Below, in pieces: positions 1-11,639 of a stretch of DNA of 64,000 bases. Under the pieces are notes generated by a model that was given only the letters and a program-made list of their open reading frames with translations, made no database searches and had not been told where the DNA came from. Source of the stretch: Ottelia alismoides (Eukaryota; Streptophyta; Magnoliopsida; Alismatales; Hydrocharitaceae). The position numbers were made by a program, and so were the translations under genes. How positions within the stretch are numbered: the first letter of the stretch is position 1; each line of letters opens with the position of its first letter. The DNA is taken from positions 1 to 64,000 of the forward strand of contig JAZKJV010011600.1 in NCBI GenBank assembly GCA_037367405.1. The letters are read 5' to 3'.

Positions 1-417
1 GTTCCTGTGCTCCTTCAGCGTCTTGATTATATCACCTGCATTTCTCCAAACCCGTCTTGACTATAATTGTAAGCAGGCATAGATATTATTAATCTCATTA
101 AACATTAATATAAAGACTAATTAGCTAGTTGCTTCCTTCCTATTTCTCTCTCGCTATTAGTCTCACTCACTGGTGAACACCTCGTTCATGAGCTCCGAGG
201 TCTCCTCCTTCCTCCCGAAACCCTTGCGGTTGTAGTTCTTGCTCTTCGTCAGGTTGTGCCGGAACACATTCGCATCGAACTCCGCGCCCAAAGCCGGGAG
301 CTCCCCGCTTCTCACACGAAGCCTCGTAGCGCCTGCGCGCCGCGGATGTGGGGCGCCGTAGGCTATGGCCGGCGAAAGGAGATCGGAGAAGCGGCAGAGG
401 TGAGCTGAGACAGCCAT
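1..417 (-). CDS. HDR: 4-hydroxy-3-methylbut-2-enyl diphosphate reductase, 5' end (partial)
   Basis: This is the last enzyme of the plastid MEP pathway, a [4Fe-4S] protein that converts HMBPP to IPP and DMAPP. Exon 1 runs 417 to 171 and exon 2 from 35 off the left edge. The 135-base intron (170-36) has GT/AG ends, and phase 1 joining recreates a Ser codon. Recognisable plant HDR motifs are AEFDANVFRHNLTKSKNYN and RKGFGRKEETSELMNE, continuing in exon 2 as SDIIKTLKEHRN. I chose the Met at 417 (MAVSAHLCRF) because plant HDR transit peptides commonly begin this way; an in-frame Met lies upstream at 474. The N-terminus is rich in Ala, Ser and Arg with few acids, as expected of a transit peptide. 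Several usually conserved positions differ (FGRKEET for FGHKEET, SELM for LELM, EHRN for ENGN), so this copy may be diverging. The catalytic part lies outside the window. Confidence 0.88.
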
Positions 418-709
418 TAGAGAGGGAGAGATTGGAGGGAGAGTGACCGTGTGAGGCGATCGAGGAGAAGACAATTTAAGCTCTCGCTGTTGTGCTGTGA
501 GGGGTTTCCTGCATGCATGTGCGGCGGCATCTAATTACACATATACCCTTTCTAAAAAAAGGCAACAATGGATCTATCATTTTTTTAATGATTTAAAATC
601 TGCTAAAACCACTCACTTGTTTCTTTAAAAATGTTTAGAACAAAAAGCCGCTGCTAGACCCTTGGATCTTCTTTTGACGATCAAGATTGGTCAGCATGCT
701 ATGCTACGA
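418..709 (-). promoter_or_regulatory. HDR upstream region
   Basis: This is the 5' flank of the HDR copy, read on the minus strand. It has pyrimidine-rich and purine-rich stretches and a CATGCATG (RY-type) motif near 511-518. A weak TATATG stretch lies near 541-548 on the plus strand, but no convincing TATA box can be assigned. The transcription start cannot be placed by eye. The region ends at a MITE. Confidence 0.35.
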
Positions 710-900
710 GGGAGCGGATTGTCTGCTTGCCAGCAGACTCTGCTGTAGTGTCCGAGCCGCTCGATCAAGATCAAGCGGTTCGCATGAATTCGCACAGTCG
801 GGCCCACAAAAAGGTGCGAATTCATGCGAACCGCTCGATCTTGATCGAGCGACTCCGGACACTGCAGCAGAGTCTGCTGGCCAACAGACGATCCACGCTC
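710..900. mobile_element. Mutator-type hairpin MITE with 9-bp TSD
   Basis: A 191-bp near-complete palindrome. The left arm (GGGAGCGGATTGTCTGC...) and the reverse complement of the right arm (GAGCGTGGATCGTCTG...) match over about 85 bases, both including GATCAAGATC and GCGGTTCGCATGAATTCGCA. It is flanked by a perfect 9-bp duplication ATGCTACGA at 701-709 and 901-909. A 9-bp TSD is the hallmark of the Mutator/MULE superfamily. There is no coding capacity; ORFs across it are palindrome artefacts. Confidence 0.9.
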
Positions 901-1008
901 ATGCTACGAATCTGGCTATAGTAAGGGCTCCAAACATCCCATTCGACGATCTCATATGTTGGCAAATTTGACTGATATGTATGCAAAATGCGGACCTCAT
1001 AGCTCGTA

Positions 1009-1191
1009 GAGAGGATCGTCTGCTACATGGAGCAGACTCTATGATAGACTCGTGGACCGCTCGATCTTGATCGAGCGGTTCACACAAATTTGCACTTTTT
1101 GTGAGCTCATTTTATACGAATTCATGCGAACCACTTGATCAAGATCGAACGACCCACGAGTCAACCGCAGAGTCTGCTGCATACGATTCTG
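1009..1191. mobile_element. Second, related hairpin MITE
   Basis: A palindrome related to the element at 710-900. Left arm GAGAGGATCGTCTGCTACAT and the reverse complement of the right arm AGAATCGTATGCAGCAGACT pair, with shared internal blocks GCTCGATCTTGATC, CAGACTC and GACTCGTGG. No clean TSD is visible, so the exact ends are uncertain by a few bases. It is probably an older insertion of the same group. Confidence 0.75.
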
Positions 1192-2760
1192 ACTTTATTT
1201 TGGTAAACTTGGAAATAGTGCAGGGAAGTATAGATAATTGTACCGCTTGTTACGTTTTTGTGCGAATCGGATCTCCACGAAAATATGCAAAGTTATTGTA
1301 GTATTTGAGTGCCACGTGACGAAAAAGGGGTATAAAATAGATAAGCTTGGAGTAGTTGTTTATCAGTTTCGGGTGTGGTGCAGTGGAACGGTCTTTTTAT
1401 AATTATAAATGAATTATTCACACCATGAGCCTAACATCTTTTGCAATTATATTATAGAACAGCTTTTCAAACCCTTGTAAATAACACCATAGCTTCTGCA
1501 AACTTGTTCCATCTTTATAGTATAATCCTGGCTGTCAATTTACTCCATTAACTTAGTTATATTCGAGTCATCTATAACATCAAGGAAATGCATTATTTTT
1601 TCTTTAAAAAATCCATTGTTTGTGCTTCTTCCTCCTCCCATCCACACCACCTCCCCAATCTCTCTCATCCGTCCTTCAAAACATGCTCGGAGATGTAGCT
1701 GTGTGATCTCTCTTGAAGTTGCCCTTTCTTCCTCTCCCTCGATTCATGTCACCTGACCAACTTGGTTGCAAATTATATCAAAGCATGTTTTCTCTGATAA
1801 TAGAAAGGACTACCCGAGAGGTAGAGCCATCTCCTAGAAGAAACGAGCTACTCGAGAAGGGGAGCCTCCCCTACAAAGAAATAGGAGGAAAAGATTACCT
1901 AACGCATGCAACTGTTGTCATCACTAGGAATAAGTCATGGGTCATGTCGTAACTGTAACACCCCCAAAATAGTACCACATCGGAAAATCACAAAGTGTTA
2001 CACTACAGAAATAATCCCACATCATCAGCTCACACAATGTGAATATGAATTATAAGTAGTGTGGATTAGTACTTGATAACTTGAGCTTTTAATTGGGTGG
2101 TTGTCACTTGTTACAAGTTCATTCGGCCTGAACCCAACAAGTTGTTGAGGATAATTTTCCTCGATTTGAGAAGCCACAAGTAGATGATGATGGACGTAAA
2201 TCATGTACTTACATTTCTAGTAGAAGAATATATGCCCTGCTCTCACACCCACATTCTCGCATAGTTGTCTGAATGCGCACATAAATGACCAAGTTGGGAG
2301 AAACAACGAAGAGCTCAGAATTCTCTTCTTTTTTTCTTCTCATTTTAACATCTTTTTCGGCCTTTCTTTCTCTCTCTCTCTTTTAAACCATATACCTTTT
2401 TTTCCTATAAAACATTTTTATTTCTTAGACCCATATTTTTTTCAAATCAACCCTGTTTTCGGCTCTCTCTTGAATATGAACCAATTAGGCTCAAATGCTA
2501 TTTTATAGGCCTCTACTTTTTTAAAATAATAATGGTGGGTCGTTGGGCTGAAATACCATCCCCTCATTTTTAGGAAGGAGACCTGATAAAATATAATACA
2601 TACATATGTATATAAGAGATGGGGTATATGTCCCCTTTTAACTATAACACAACACGCAGGACATTAGGGTTCCCTGAAGGGGAGAATCCACTACCGCCAC
2701 CCCAAGAACAAGGGCTTCAGAAGATCTTAAGGCTGCAAGAACCTCTAAGAGGATGGAGGC
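1192..2760. other. Unassigned intergenic sequence
   Basis: AT-rich sequence with no convincing gene. A stretch beginning TGTAACACCCCC near 1954, with CCACATCGG just after, resembles the start of some plant LTR/TRIM elements, but no partner repeat was found. The ORF at 1713-1952 resembles no family I know. Confidence 0.4.
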
Positions 2761-2779
2761 ACCTACATGACAAGAAAAT

Positions 2780-3240
2780 GCAGTTTTTGCGACCACAAAT
2801 GTGGTGGTAATACAATGGTTTTTTGGTGCCAACGTAGTCGCAATCCCCTATTGTGACCACATTTAGTAACAAAATATGTGATCAGACTAATATGGTTGTA
2901 AATTATCTGCGACCACACCTTAGTCGTAAGGTGGTAGCAAAATATAGTCGCTCGTAGTCGCTATATAGTCACAGTGTAGTGTAAACTTTCGGTTGAACTC
3001 TGACTAAAGACACACCATATTGCGACCACATGTCCACCACATGGATAAATTTTCACAACTACATAAAGATCATTTTACCACCACTGCATTTACAATTACG
3101 ACCATGTTACTACTACTATAGTAGTAAATTAGTCACAATGTAGTAGCATATTTTATTTGTGCAATCACGTAACTACCATTTTACTACTATAGTGGTAGTC
3201 AAATAGTGCTGAATAATCGTAAACTCTGCTATCCTGATAA
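2780..3240. repeat. CACTA subterminal repeat region
   Basis: Dispersed short motifs GTGGTCGCA, TAGTCGCAA and ACTACTATAGTAG in direct and inverted orientation. In CACTA elements such arrays bind the small transposase protein. A TAGTG preceded by CAGTG at about 2976-2985 may be a second, internal terminus or one more subterminal unit. Confidence 0.6.
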
Positions 3241-3545
3241 AAAAATAACCAGCAGCCACCTGTGGTGTATATGATTCCCCTGTAGTATACTATAAGCAAA
3301 TATAATCAACCAAGCTTACTGAGATCCTCCAATCTATAGTATAATATAGTCAATCTGTTAACTGTAGTTTCAATCAAATATAATCATCTTTAAGAAAAAA
3401 TCGATCTTGCTTGTATAAAGCTAAAAGTTCAAAACTATTGAAAGGTACACATTCAAGACATGACTGGCATCTACAAGTTGAAGACTATACAAAGCAAAAG
3501 TTAAAAAGCTACAAGATCAAGGCACACAATAGAAAGTTAGATACA

Positions 3546-3600
3546 AGTTTAGGACAATATAAAGCTACAAGTTCAGGACAATATAAAGCTACAAGTTCAA
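3546..3600. repeat. Short tandem duplication
   Basis: A 24-base unit (TTCAGGACAATATAAAGCTA plus CAAG) is present about twice in tandem inside the CACTA 3' region. It has no recognised function. Confidence 0.6.
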
Positions 3601-3989
3601 GTGCATAAAAAATACAAGTTCATGACTAACATTTAGACACTAAAGTTCTTAACATTACAAGATTCTGTCAATAAAGTATCATTACATAGTCTATATTTTG
3701 CATTAAAACTTTCTTTTCCTCCATACCGAAAAAACACCTTCCTTTGTCTTTTCCTTCCCCTTGTTCTTCTTGTCTTTATCCTTTTTTGGGCACTTTTCTA
3801 TTTTCTGTAGGTTCGGAGATTACAACCCCTTTGCGAAGCGAGATTTTATATGCGGTGGCATCGTCTTCGTCCTCATCTTTATCCTCCTCTCCATCCTCCT
3901 CTTCGTTCTCATCCTCCACCTTGTGAACTTTTGGAATTGTAGCCCTATTAGTTATAAGAAGAAATATAAATCATTGATTGCAAATATAA

Positions 3990-4397
3990 TTAGAAAGATG
4001 AATCAATGTATATACTAAAACATAAGTTAGAGTATAAGACATACTTTAAATAATTTACGTCCTCCTTCAAAGAGACCATTCCAGAAGATAAATTTTGCAA
4101 TGCAGAAGACACGGTACTAATTGTGGATACCAGTGAATTCATGGCCAGTGATAGTTGTCTAAACTCAGTCTCAGATATTCCTGACTGAGATGTTGGAGTG
4201 TTATACATTGAGGTCATCCCCGAATGAGCGGATGCTCCAGTAGAATCAAAAGAGGATGAGAATTTGGGTGGCAAACCACCCAAAGTCTGCCTTCTATTGC
4301 GTCCCACTTCACGCTCTTTAAGGACTTCTTGCCATAAGCTGGCAACAAAGTCCAATTCCCCTTCAAATCTTGGAACGCCAACCCTTTCTGCATACAA
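3990..4397 (-). pseudogene. CACTA Ptta/En-Spm-type transposon protein fragment
   Basis: The fragment contains GVPRFEGELDFVASLWQEVL followed by a basic RNRRQTLGG segment and a Ser/Thr-rich tail. It resembles the second (TNPA/Ptta-like) protein that plant CACTA elements encode downstream of the transposase. It is one exon-like remnant with no continuous upstream frame. It lies 3' of the transposase pieces on the same strand, as in complete elements. Confidence 0.5.
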
Positions 4398-4847
4398 ACC
4401 CTTGTAACGATCTTATAAGAGAATTCTTTTAATTATCTACCAAACAACTATAATTGTATAGCAGTAATAGTATGTATACCATAAATACGTGACAATCATG
4501 TTTCATTCTCTTAAAAATATTTTTCTTCAAATCAACAAGTTTGGATATGTTCGAGGAAAATCCATCTGGCATTTTTAATTTACTAGCCCATTGACATGCA
4601 TCTTTCACTTGATCTCTACTTAAGCAATATTTTACCTTAGGTATACAAATATGCCCATCTTCTGATTCTATTAGCCAAACTCAGGACGAGCGTAAATTTT
4701 CATAAGATCTCTACGAGCATTTTCTGTATCCTTTGTCTTACCAGTGACATTCATTACCGTGTGGAATACATTGTCAAATACATTCTTTTCTATGTACATA
4801 ACATCTAAATTGTGTTTGATGAGTAAATTTGGCCAGTATAGTAGTTC

Positions 4848-6026
4848 CTAAAAGATACTAACTTTCATCCAGTTATGATTATCCCCAAAACCTGGAAGAG
4901 GTAGAATACAATCATCTGAACTCTTTAACTCCATTAGCCTTCTAAATATCTCATGTCCCGATAGCCTGACAGGTGGATCTGAATCTTCAATTGTATTTCT
5001 TTTGAATGCCATCTTTTGTTTCATATATAGATGATCCTTCGGTAAGAATTGTCGATGGCAATCAAAGAAGCATGGTTTTCGACCATGCTCAAGTTGAAAT
5101 GTTTTCATATTTTCCATGCAATATGGAAAACTTCTTTTCCCATGTGTACTCCATCCCGATAGCATTCCATATGCTAGAAAGTTACTAATTATCCACAATA
5201 AACCCACTGTCATCTGAAATTTACTACGAGTAACGACGTCATATGTCTCCTGGCCTTTCTCCCATAGTTCATTCAGTTCGTCAACTAATGGTCTGAGATA
5301 AACATCTAAATATTTTCCTGGATGGCTTGGATCGGGCACAAGTAAAGTTAAAAACATATATTGCTTCTTGTTGCACAACCATGGTGGCAAATTATACAGA
5401 GTGATGATAACTGGCCAACACAAGTAATCTTTCCCCCCGACCATATCGATTAAATCCATCAGTAGACAACCCAATCACCACATTCCTCTTATCCATAGCA
5501 AAAGTGGAAGATGACTCCATTAAAGCCCTCCAACAAGCTGAGCAGAAGGATGTCCCATAAAGTCACCACAGATATGATCTGCATGCCAAGTCAAGTCTTT
5601 AGCAGTTTCTTTGCAATAATAGAGTCACCGTAGATGTGGTGCTATAGGAAAGTAACAGAGCACCTTCTGTGGAACATTTGTCTTCATATTTGGTTTATAT
5701 CTAGGATCACCACATTCTGGACATTTAGTCTCATTTGTAAATTTTTCCCCATAATAGATGATATGATGGTTGGAGCATACATTAACTAACTTTTCTGATA
5801 AGCCAAGTGTACTCATCATGGTCTTTATTTTATAATAGATACCAGGTAGGACAACAGTCATATTATACTCAGCTTTAACTTTTCTCTTTATAATCTTAAC
5901 CATGACATTGAAACTAGCATCAGTCATATTATACTCAGCTTTAACTGTCAGCAACTTCGTAACAACAGATAGGAGAGAAAACAATTTACAACCAGGCCAT
6001 AATGCCTCCTCAACCTTTTGTAACAA
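4848..6026 (-). pseudogene. CACTA TNPD-like transposase remnant
   Basis: Two frames carry the En/Spm transposase family. The 5' piece (6026-5625) contains the zinc-binding-like stretch CPECGDPRYKP and PQKVLCYFPIAPHLR. The 3' piece (5474-4848) contains LYNLPPWLCNKKQYMFLTLL, VPDPSHPGKYLDVYLRPLVD and ELNELWEKGQETYDV, all characteristic of Transposase_21. Between them (5475-5624) the frame is broken and part of the domain is poorly preserved. The whole is shorter than a full transposase of about 700-900 residues, so it is inactive. Confidence 0.8.
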
Positions 6027-6194
6027 TTCAATAAAATCTTTGCATTCTCCATTGAATTAATCATCACAACCCTCTGTAGATGGGTTAAAGTCTGGACCTA
6101 CTGCATCCATAACCATCTCAACAAAAGGATTGTCCGACATCTGAGTCCTCTCTCAGTAAGTTGCTCGGACCTCTCCATGAGCATACCAACATGT

Positions 6195-6404
6195 CTACTC
6201 AGTGACAAAATCGTTCTTGCACAAGTGTTCCACCACAACATCTCTAAATTGTTTCTTCGTCAATCCACATTTCATACACAGGCATATAATCTTCCCATCT
6301 ATGTCAACTATTCTGTTTCCTTGGGCATAAGCGAAATTGAGAAAGCCTTCTACACCAATTAAAAATGGCATGCAAATGGATCCTTTCACCACACGGTTAT
6401 ACAT
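6195..6404 (-). pseudogene. CACTA transposase-associated domain remnant
   Basis: Sixty-nine residues starting MYNRVVKGSICMPFLIGVEG and continuing to KIICLCMKCGLTKKQF and VVEHLCKNDFV. This matches the N-terminal domain (Transpos_assoc type) of plant En/Spm transposases, including its Cys pair and the LxKxGF-like end. It is separated from the next transposase piece by broken frame. Confidence 0.7.
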
Positions 6405-6990
6405 CCAATCCTATGTCGAACTCATTGCTCTACCTGCAACGATATCATAATAGTTATTTAGACACATAGTTTGATATGATGAAAACTTGTCCTCTAATGA
6501 AGAAAAAAACAACACTAACTTACATATCCCCATTCACGCTTACCTACCCTCATACCCTCACACATATAGGTATCTCGCATAATGTGGAAAACCCCATCAC
6601 CCCCAATCTTCAAGAACCTAGTGTCAACGAAGAGGCCCCATTAGAGTGATTGCATGCATCCAGACAACAAACCTCTTGGAACAGTTAGAGAAGGTATTTT
6701 ATATGTATATTTGCACTATTGTATCCCCTATGTTGGGATGCTGAGTTTTAGTAATTCGTTCCTTGTTTGCCTCTAAGCGAAGGCTTATTAAACGAAGGGT
6801 CGGCACCTCTCCTCTTCTTAGATTCCCATGAACTAATGCTAAGGGCAATCATGAATAGCATTGCCCTGTCAAGCCCTGCATTTACGTCATGATTAGATGA
6901 ATTTAGGCAACTAATTTAACCTTAAAGCAATCATACAACCCTGGAGTCGGCCGTATCAATGAGTAGATCCAGATTTCACCAGTCCAAAGA
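6405..6990. other. Unassigned junction between CACTA and gypsy remnants
   Basis: No gene or clear element end is seen. The CACTA right terminus and the left part of the gypsy element (5' LTR, PBS, leader) should both lie here but neither is recognisable, so one or more deletions probably removed them. Confidence 0.4.
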
Positions 6991-6997
6991 CATTTCG

Positions 6998-9900
6998 AGC
7001 TGAAGCCTCAACTCCTTTCGCTCCTCCCTAGCTTCCACGGGAATTCAAATGAGGAAATGTACATCCATCTACAACAGTTCGATCATATCTGCAGCACAAC
7101 TCACTACCCCAACATCCCGTTGGATGTAGTAAAGATGATCGCTTTCCCATTTAGCTTTCCCATTTGTACATCCATGAGAATGCTTGAATCTAAATGTTCT
7201 GAGGACTTTGACTTTTTAGTAGAGATCAGAGACACAAATCTATTTCTGGATGATAGAGAAACCCTAGGATTCCTCTCCCCAAAGGAAGGATGGGAAAGCA
7301 CAATCAAACTAACCAAAGTCTTTGCGGATGAGATTTACGATGATGTGCCAATTGAAGAATTTGAACAATCCCTCTCATCAGAGCAGGAAGATTTCATTGC
7401 CGATTTGTGTGATGTATTACATGATGAATCTAAATTGCTAGAGGTGGATAGAAAATAGTTGAAAGAGCTTACACTTGCAGTTGTCGTTAACGTCACCACT
7501 CAAGTCGCTCCCACACAACTAGAGCTCAAACCCTTACCCTCTAACATGAAGTATGCCTTCCTTGCAGGAGAACCGAACAAGTATTCAATCATCATCAATG
7601 CTCATTTGATCGCAGACCAAGAATCTCATCTGATGAAGGTTCTTGAACGAAACTGCAAGGCGATAGGATGGAAAATATTGGATCTTCATGGGATAAATCC
7701 ATCCTTATTCTCATATCACATTTACCTCGAAGAAGACAACAAGCCTTCCCATGAATTCCAGTGGCGCCTGAACCCAAATCTCTAACGGGTTGTGATGAAA
7801 GAAATCCAGAAATGATGTTATACGTGATTCATATATCCCATCTCCGACTCCAAGTGGGGGAGTCCCCTGCACGTAGTGCCTAAGAAGTCTAGGATCACCA
7901 CTGTGACAAATGACAAGTGAGAGGAGATTCTGAGTGGAGTACCGACATCCTTTCGAGTCTATGTGGATTACAGACGTCTCAACCTCGCCACCAAGAAGGA
8001 CCATTTCCCATTGCCCTTCATTGACCATATTCTCGAGAGACTGGTTGCGAAGGAATACTTTTGCTTCTTGGACGGTTACTATGGATATAACCAAGTGGCG
8101 ATAGTGCTTGAAGATCAAGAGAATCTCATGTTCACCTTTCCTTTTGGGAGGTACGCCTTCTGATGGATGTCGTTCGGGTTGTGTAACACCCTCGCTACAT
8201 TTCAAAGATGTATGCTGGTCGTATTTGTAGACATGTTGGGCAGTTTTCTTGAGGTTTTCATGGAAGAATTCTCGATCTACGGAGATTAATTTGATCAATG
8301 TCTTGATTATCTAGACCGAGGTCTGAGGAGTTGTTGTGAAGTGAACCTCGTGCTCTCATTAGAGAAGAGCAATTTCATGGTGATTGAAGTGATCATGCTA
8401 GATCACGTTATATCTAAATGTGGCATGGAAGTAAACTCAACCAAGGTGGAAGTAATTTCTAACCTTTAGCCACCAACCAATTTAAAATCGGTCCTGTCAT
8501 TTTTGGGGCACATCAGTTTCTACTAACGGTTCATCAAACACTTCAGCAAGCTCTCTCGATCGTTGAAAGAATTGCTAGGAAATGAGACTAATTTCATTGT
8601 GTATGACCATGTTCTCCTAGACTTTAATCAGTTGAAAGACCTGATCACACCTGCTCATGTCCTACATCTACCTGATTGGTCTCTACCCTTTGAGATTATA
8701 ATGGACACATCAGATTTTGCAATTGGTGATAACTTAGGACAAAGATAAGATGGGATCTCATTTGCTATTCATTACACTAGCTGAACACTGGATGAAGCTC
8801 ATAAAAATTACATAATTAGAGATAAGGAGCTGTTAGCCATAGTGTTTGTCCTGGAGAAGTTCAGATCACATCTCCTCAGATCAATGGTGATTATTTACAC
8901 TGACCATTCTGCCATCAAGTACCTTCAAAACAAGAAAGACGCCAAGCCTCGTATCATTCATTGGATTCTTCTAGTCCAAGAATTTGACTTGAAATTCTTG
9001 ACAAACTGCACGTAAAAAATGTGGTGGCAGGCCATCTTTCCATAATCGTCAATGCATAACCTCCTGAGCAAAATTCAATTCCAATCTCAGAGACCTTCCC
9101 GAATGAGGCAGTCTTGTCCATATCCTCTATCCCACGGTATGCTGATATTGTGAATTATTTGGTCTCCAAGAAGACTCAACCAGACTGGTTGAAGATCAAA
9201 AAAAGACAAGTTCTTAGTAGACATCCATTTCTTCCAGTGGGAAGAGCTGCATCTATTCCGAGAGGGTACGATCTATATTTAGAGGAGGTGTATACCTCAA
9301 AAGGAGATTATGGATGTTTTGGACCACTGCCACAATATCGAAGACGGTGGACACCATTCTAGAAAGAGAACGACAACAAAAGTGCTTCAATGTGGCATTG
9401 GTGGCCAGCTTTATTCAAGGATGCGGATGATTATGTAAAGAAGTGCAATGACTATCAGAGAATGGTCGGGAACTTCAGCATGCACGACGCAATGCCTCTG
9501 AAGTACATTCAGATATTTGACGTCTTTGACACCTAGGGCATCAACTTCATGGGGTCATTCCCTAACAACTAGGGATTTGAGTACATCATGCTTGCCATCG
9601 ACTATGTCAGTAGATGGGTGGAGGCAATCCATGCCCGAACTGTAGACATACATACAGTTTGTAGCTTCTTGAAATATAACATCATCTCACGGTTCAGAAT
9701 TCCCAAAATTCTCATTTATGACGGTGGAGCCACTTTATCAACAAGGAGGTCAAGAAGTTGACCAAAGAATACGATATTGAATATCGTGCTATTGCGTTGT
9801 ACCACCCATAGTCCAATGTCTTGGCTGAATGTTCTAACATGGAGATTAAGACAATACTACAAAAGCTTGTACGCCCAGATCGCACGAATTGGTCTCAATT

Positions 9901-10400
9901 ACTGGAATCAGTTCTTTGGGCTTATCACACGACATACAAGCCTCCACTCAGCATGTCTCCCTTCCACCTTGTCTATGGCAAGCCTTGCCACCTGCCAGCT
10001 GAACTAATCCACAAATCCTTGTGGGCATTGAACTTGTACAACCTTGATTCTGAGCGATGAGGAAAGAACATAAAAGTTGATATGAACTAACTGCTTGAAT
10101 TTCAAGACTACATATACGATAACAACCTGATGTACAAAGAGGAAGTCAAGAGATGACATGACAAACACATCATAGGAAGACTTTCGAACATGGACAGAAA
10201 GTGTGGTAATTTGATGCGAAGTTGAAAATTTTCTCAGCCAAGCTGAAAAGCAAGTGGACAAGATCATTGATTGTGAAGACCTTGCGTGACAACGGAAGTC
10301 TACTCATATCATAATTGTCACCTGATACACAACTCTTTATAATGAACAAACAGTTGCTGAAGCCATATCTCTCATGGCATATTCTTGTCCATTGTTGATT
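6998..10400 (+). pseudogene. Dead Athila-like gag-pol (internal region 1)
   Basis: Coding remnants line up with the intact element at 49,579-55,941. A gag start (FELKPQLLSLLPSFHGN, then EEMYIHLQQFD, about 7000-7150) jumps directly to the acidic pre-pol linker, losing most of gag and the whole protease. Reverse transcriptase follows (DYRRLN at 7969, LDGYYGYNQV), but its catalytic box reads FMEEF (about 8260) instead of FMDDF. RNase H covers about 8650-9020 (MDTSDFAIG, IYTDHS) and integrase pieces about 9114-10060 (ending near [19 protein letters not shown]). Many in-frame stops and frameshifts occur (for example the TAA at 7786 and TAGs and TAAs through RT). It is non-functional. Confidence 0.9.
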
Positions 10401-10543
10401 CGATAGAAGTCATATTTCAAGATGATTTCTTAAAGAAGGATCTGACACAAAATGCTGAAAAATCACAAAAACATTATGTTTTCTTCTTTTCATTTTGATT
10501 TTTCCATTTCCTTCGAAAAGGTGTTCACGTCTTTCATCACTGC

Positions 10544-10943
10544 TATACTTAGGATGTACGTTGTCCTAAGTATAGGGGAGGTGATCACCTCAAGCTATTT
10601 ATTTCTTGATCCCTCGCCTGTCCCATCAACCCTTGATATTCTATATATACTTAGGGATATTTTACCCTAAGTAAGGGGGGAGGGGACAGGTCAAGCCGAC
10701 GATTTCGTATATTCCCACCCTTGACCCTCCATGCCTTGTGTAAAACTTACTATACTTAGGAATATTTCATCCTAAATATAGGGGTGCGATCAACTTCTCA
10801 TTTGTTCATTCTTTTGTCATTGTAGTATAGACTTTTCTATACTTAGTATGAGTTATGACTTCATTTTTTCTCTCTGATCTATGAGGACATAACTCAAGCT
10901 AAGTATAGGGGGTGTATAATACATACTTTAACCATAACTCGTA
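10544..10943 (+). repeat. Hairpin cluster, internal region 1
   Basis: Three short hairpins and one long one. H1, 10544-10574, is TATACTTAGGA/TCCTAAGTATA (11 bp perfect). H2, 10648-10673, has arms ending GGG/CCC. H3, 10751-10780, has one mismatch. Each right arm is followed by GGGG or more. The long element has arm A 10838-10859, arm B 10886-10907 and alternative partner C 10933-10943 (CATAACTCGTA). Confidence 0.85.
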
Positions 10944-10984
10944 TTTTTTATTTTTAATAATATGGCTAATTATTAAATCACACA

Positions 10985-11360
10985 ATAGTTCTTTGAAAAT
11001 ACTTGTAATAAACATGTTAAAAATGTTTTGCAAAATGTTTGAAAAATGGTTGGAAAATCTCTTTGAAAAATTATTTGAAAACTATTTAGAAAATATTTGT
11101 AAAATATTTCAAACCTTGGTGAAAATATTTTGTTTGTAAAAACTTATTTTAATTATTTGAATAAAATATTTTGAAAATCTGTTTACAAATGATTTGAAAA
11201 AATATATTAAAAACTATTTGAAATATATATTGTTTGGAAAATATTTGCAAAATGATTTTCAAAGCTTGTAAATGTTTGTAGAAATATTTATCAAAATTAT
11301 TTGCAAAAATTAGTTTTTAAAATATTTGCAAAAATATTTTCAAAAATATTTTGGAAATCC
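10985..11360. repeat. AT-rich degenerate minisatellite, internal region 1
   Basis: Degenerate repeats of AAAATATTTGAAAA/TTGGAAAAT type with a period of roughly 12-16 bases. The ORF across it (10912-11139) is only the repeat read in frame. A matching array occurs in internal region 2 at 21,460-21,800 but not in the intact element. Confidence 0.6.
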
Positions 11361-11639
11361 TCTGTAAATAACAACTTATAAATACCTATTGTAAATTTAA
11401 ATGCACTACCGTGTAAATATCTGCACATAATTCCTTTTCAAACTTTTTTGTTTTGAACAAATCACTAAAAAAATGCAAAATAAAAAACCCATAAAAATTT
11501 TGCAAAATGATTTAAAAAACCTGCATATAAATTTACAATTTTTCAAAAATCCGTAAAAAATTTAAAATCAGAAAATTACATTACAAAAATATTTTCTTGC
11601 ATTGTACATAACATTTGTATTTTTTCTGATTTATTTTGA

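Larger units (their letters stand above)
2761..6404 (-). mobile_element. Decayed CACTA (En/Spm-like) DNA transposon
   Basis: The minus-strand coding remnants occur in CACTA order: transposase-associated domain (6404-6195), TNPD-like transposase pieces (6026-5625 and 5474-4848) and a Ptta/En-Spm-like C-terminal protein piece (4397-3990). The left end at about 2761-2784 is a mutated CACTACAAGAAAATGCAG-type terminus. It is followed to about 3240 by many subterminal copies of GCGACCAC and TAGTCGC in both orientations, typical of CACTA elements. The right terminus is not recognisable and has probably been lost, so the right limit given is only the end of the coding remnant. Confidence 0.75.

Noticed and set aside
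1954..2110. TGTAACACCCCC...CCACATCGG stretch as a TRIM or solo LTR
   Set aside because: Suggestive start only; no matching second repeat, primer site or TSD found.
6870..6895. CTGCATTTACGTCATG as the right CACTA terminus
   Set aside because: Only loosely complementary to the left end, and no subterminal GCGACCAC repeats lie beside it.
7711..8298. 195-codon minus-strand ORF
   Set aside because: Antisense shadow of the decayed reverse transcriptase on the plus strand.
10544..10780. CRISPR-like array (spaced palindromic repeats)
   Set aside because: Plant nuclear retrotransposon context, varying stem sequence and spacer length, no cas genes.
10912..11139. Repeat-containing ORF (FEKLFENYLEN...) and its counterpart on the minus strand at 21443-21787
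   Set aside because: Both are AT minisatellite sequence read in frame, on opposite strands in the two elements.
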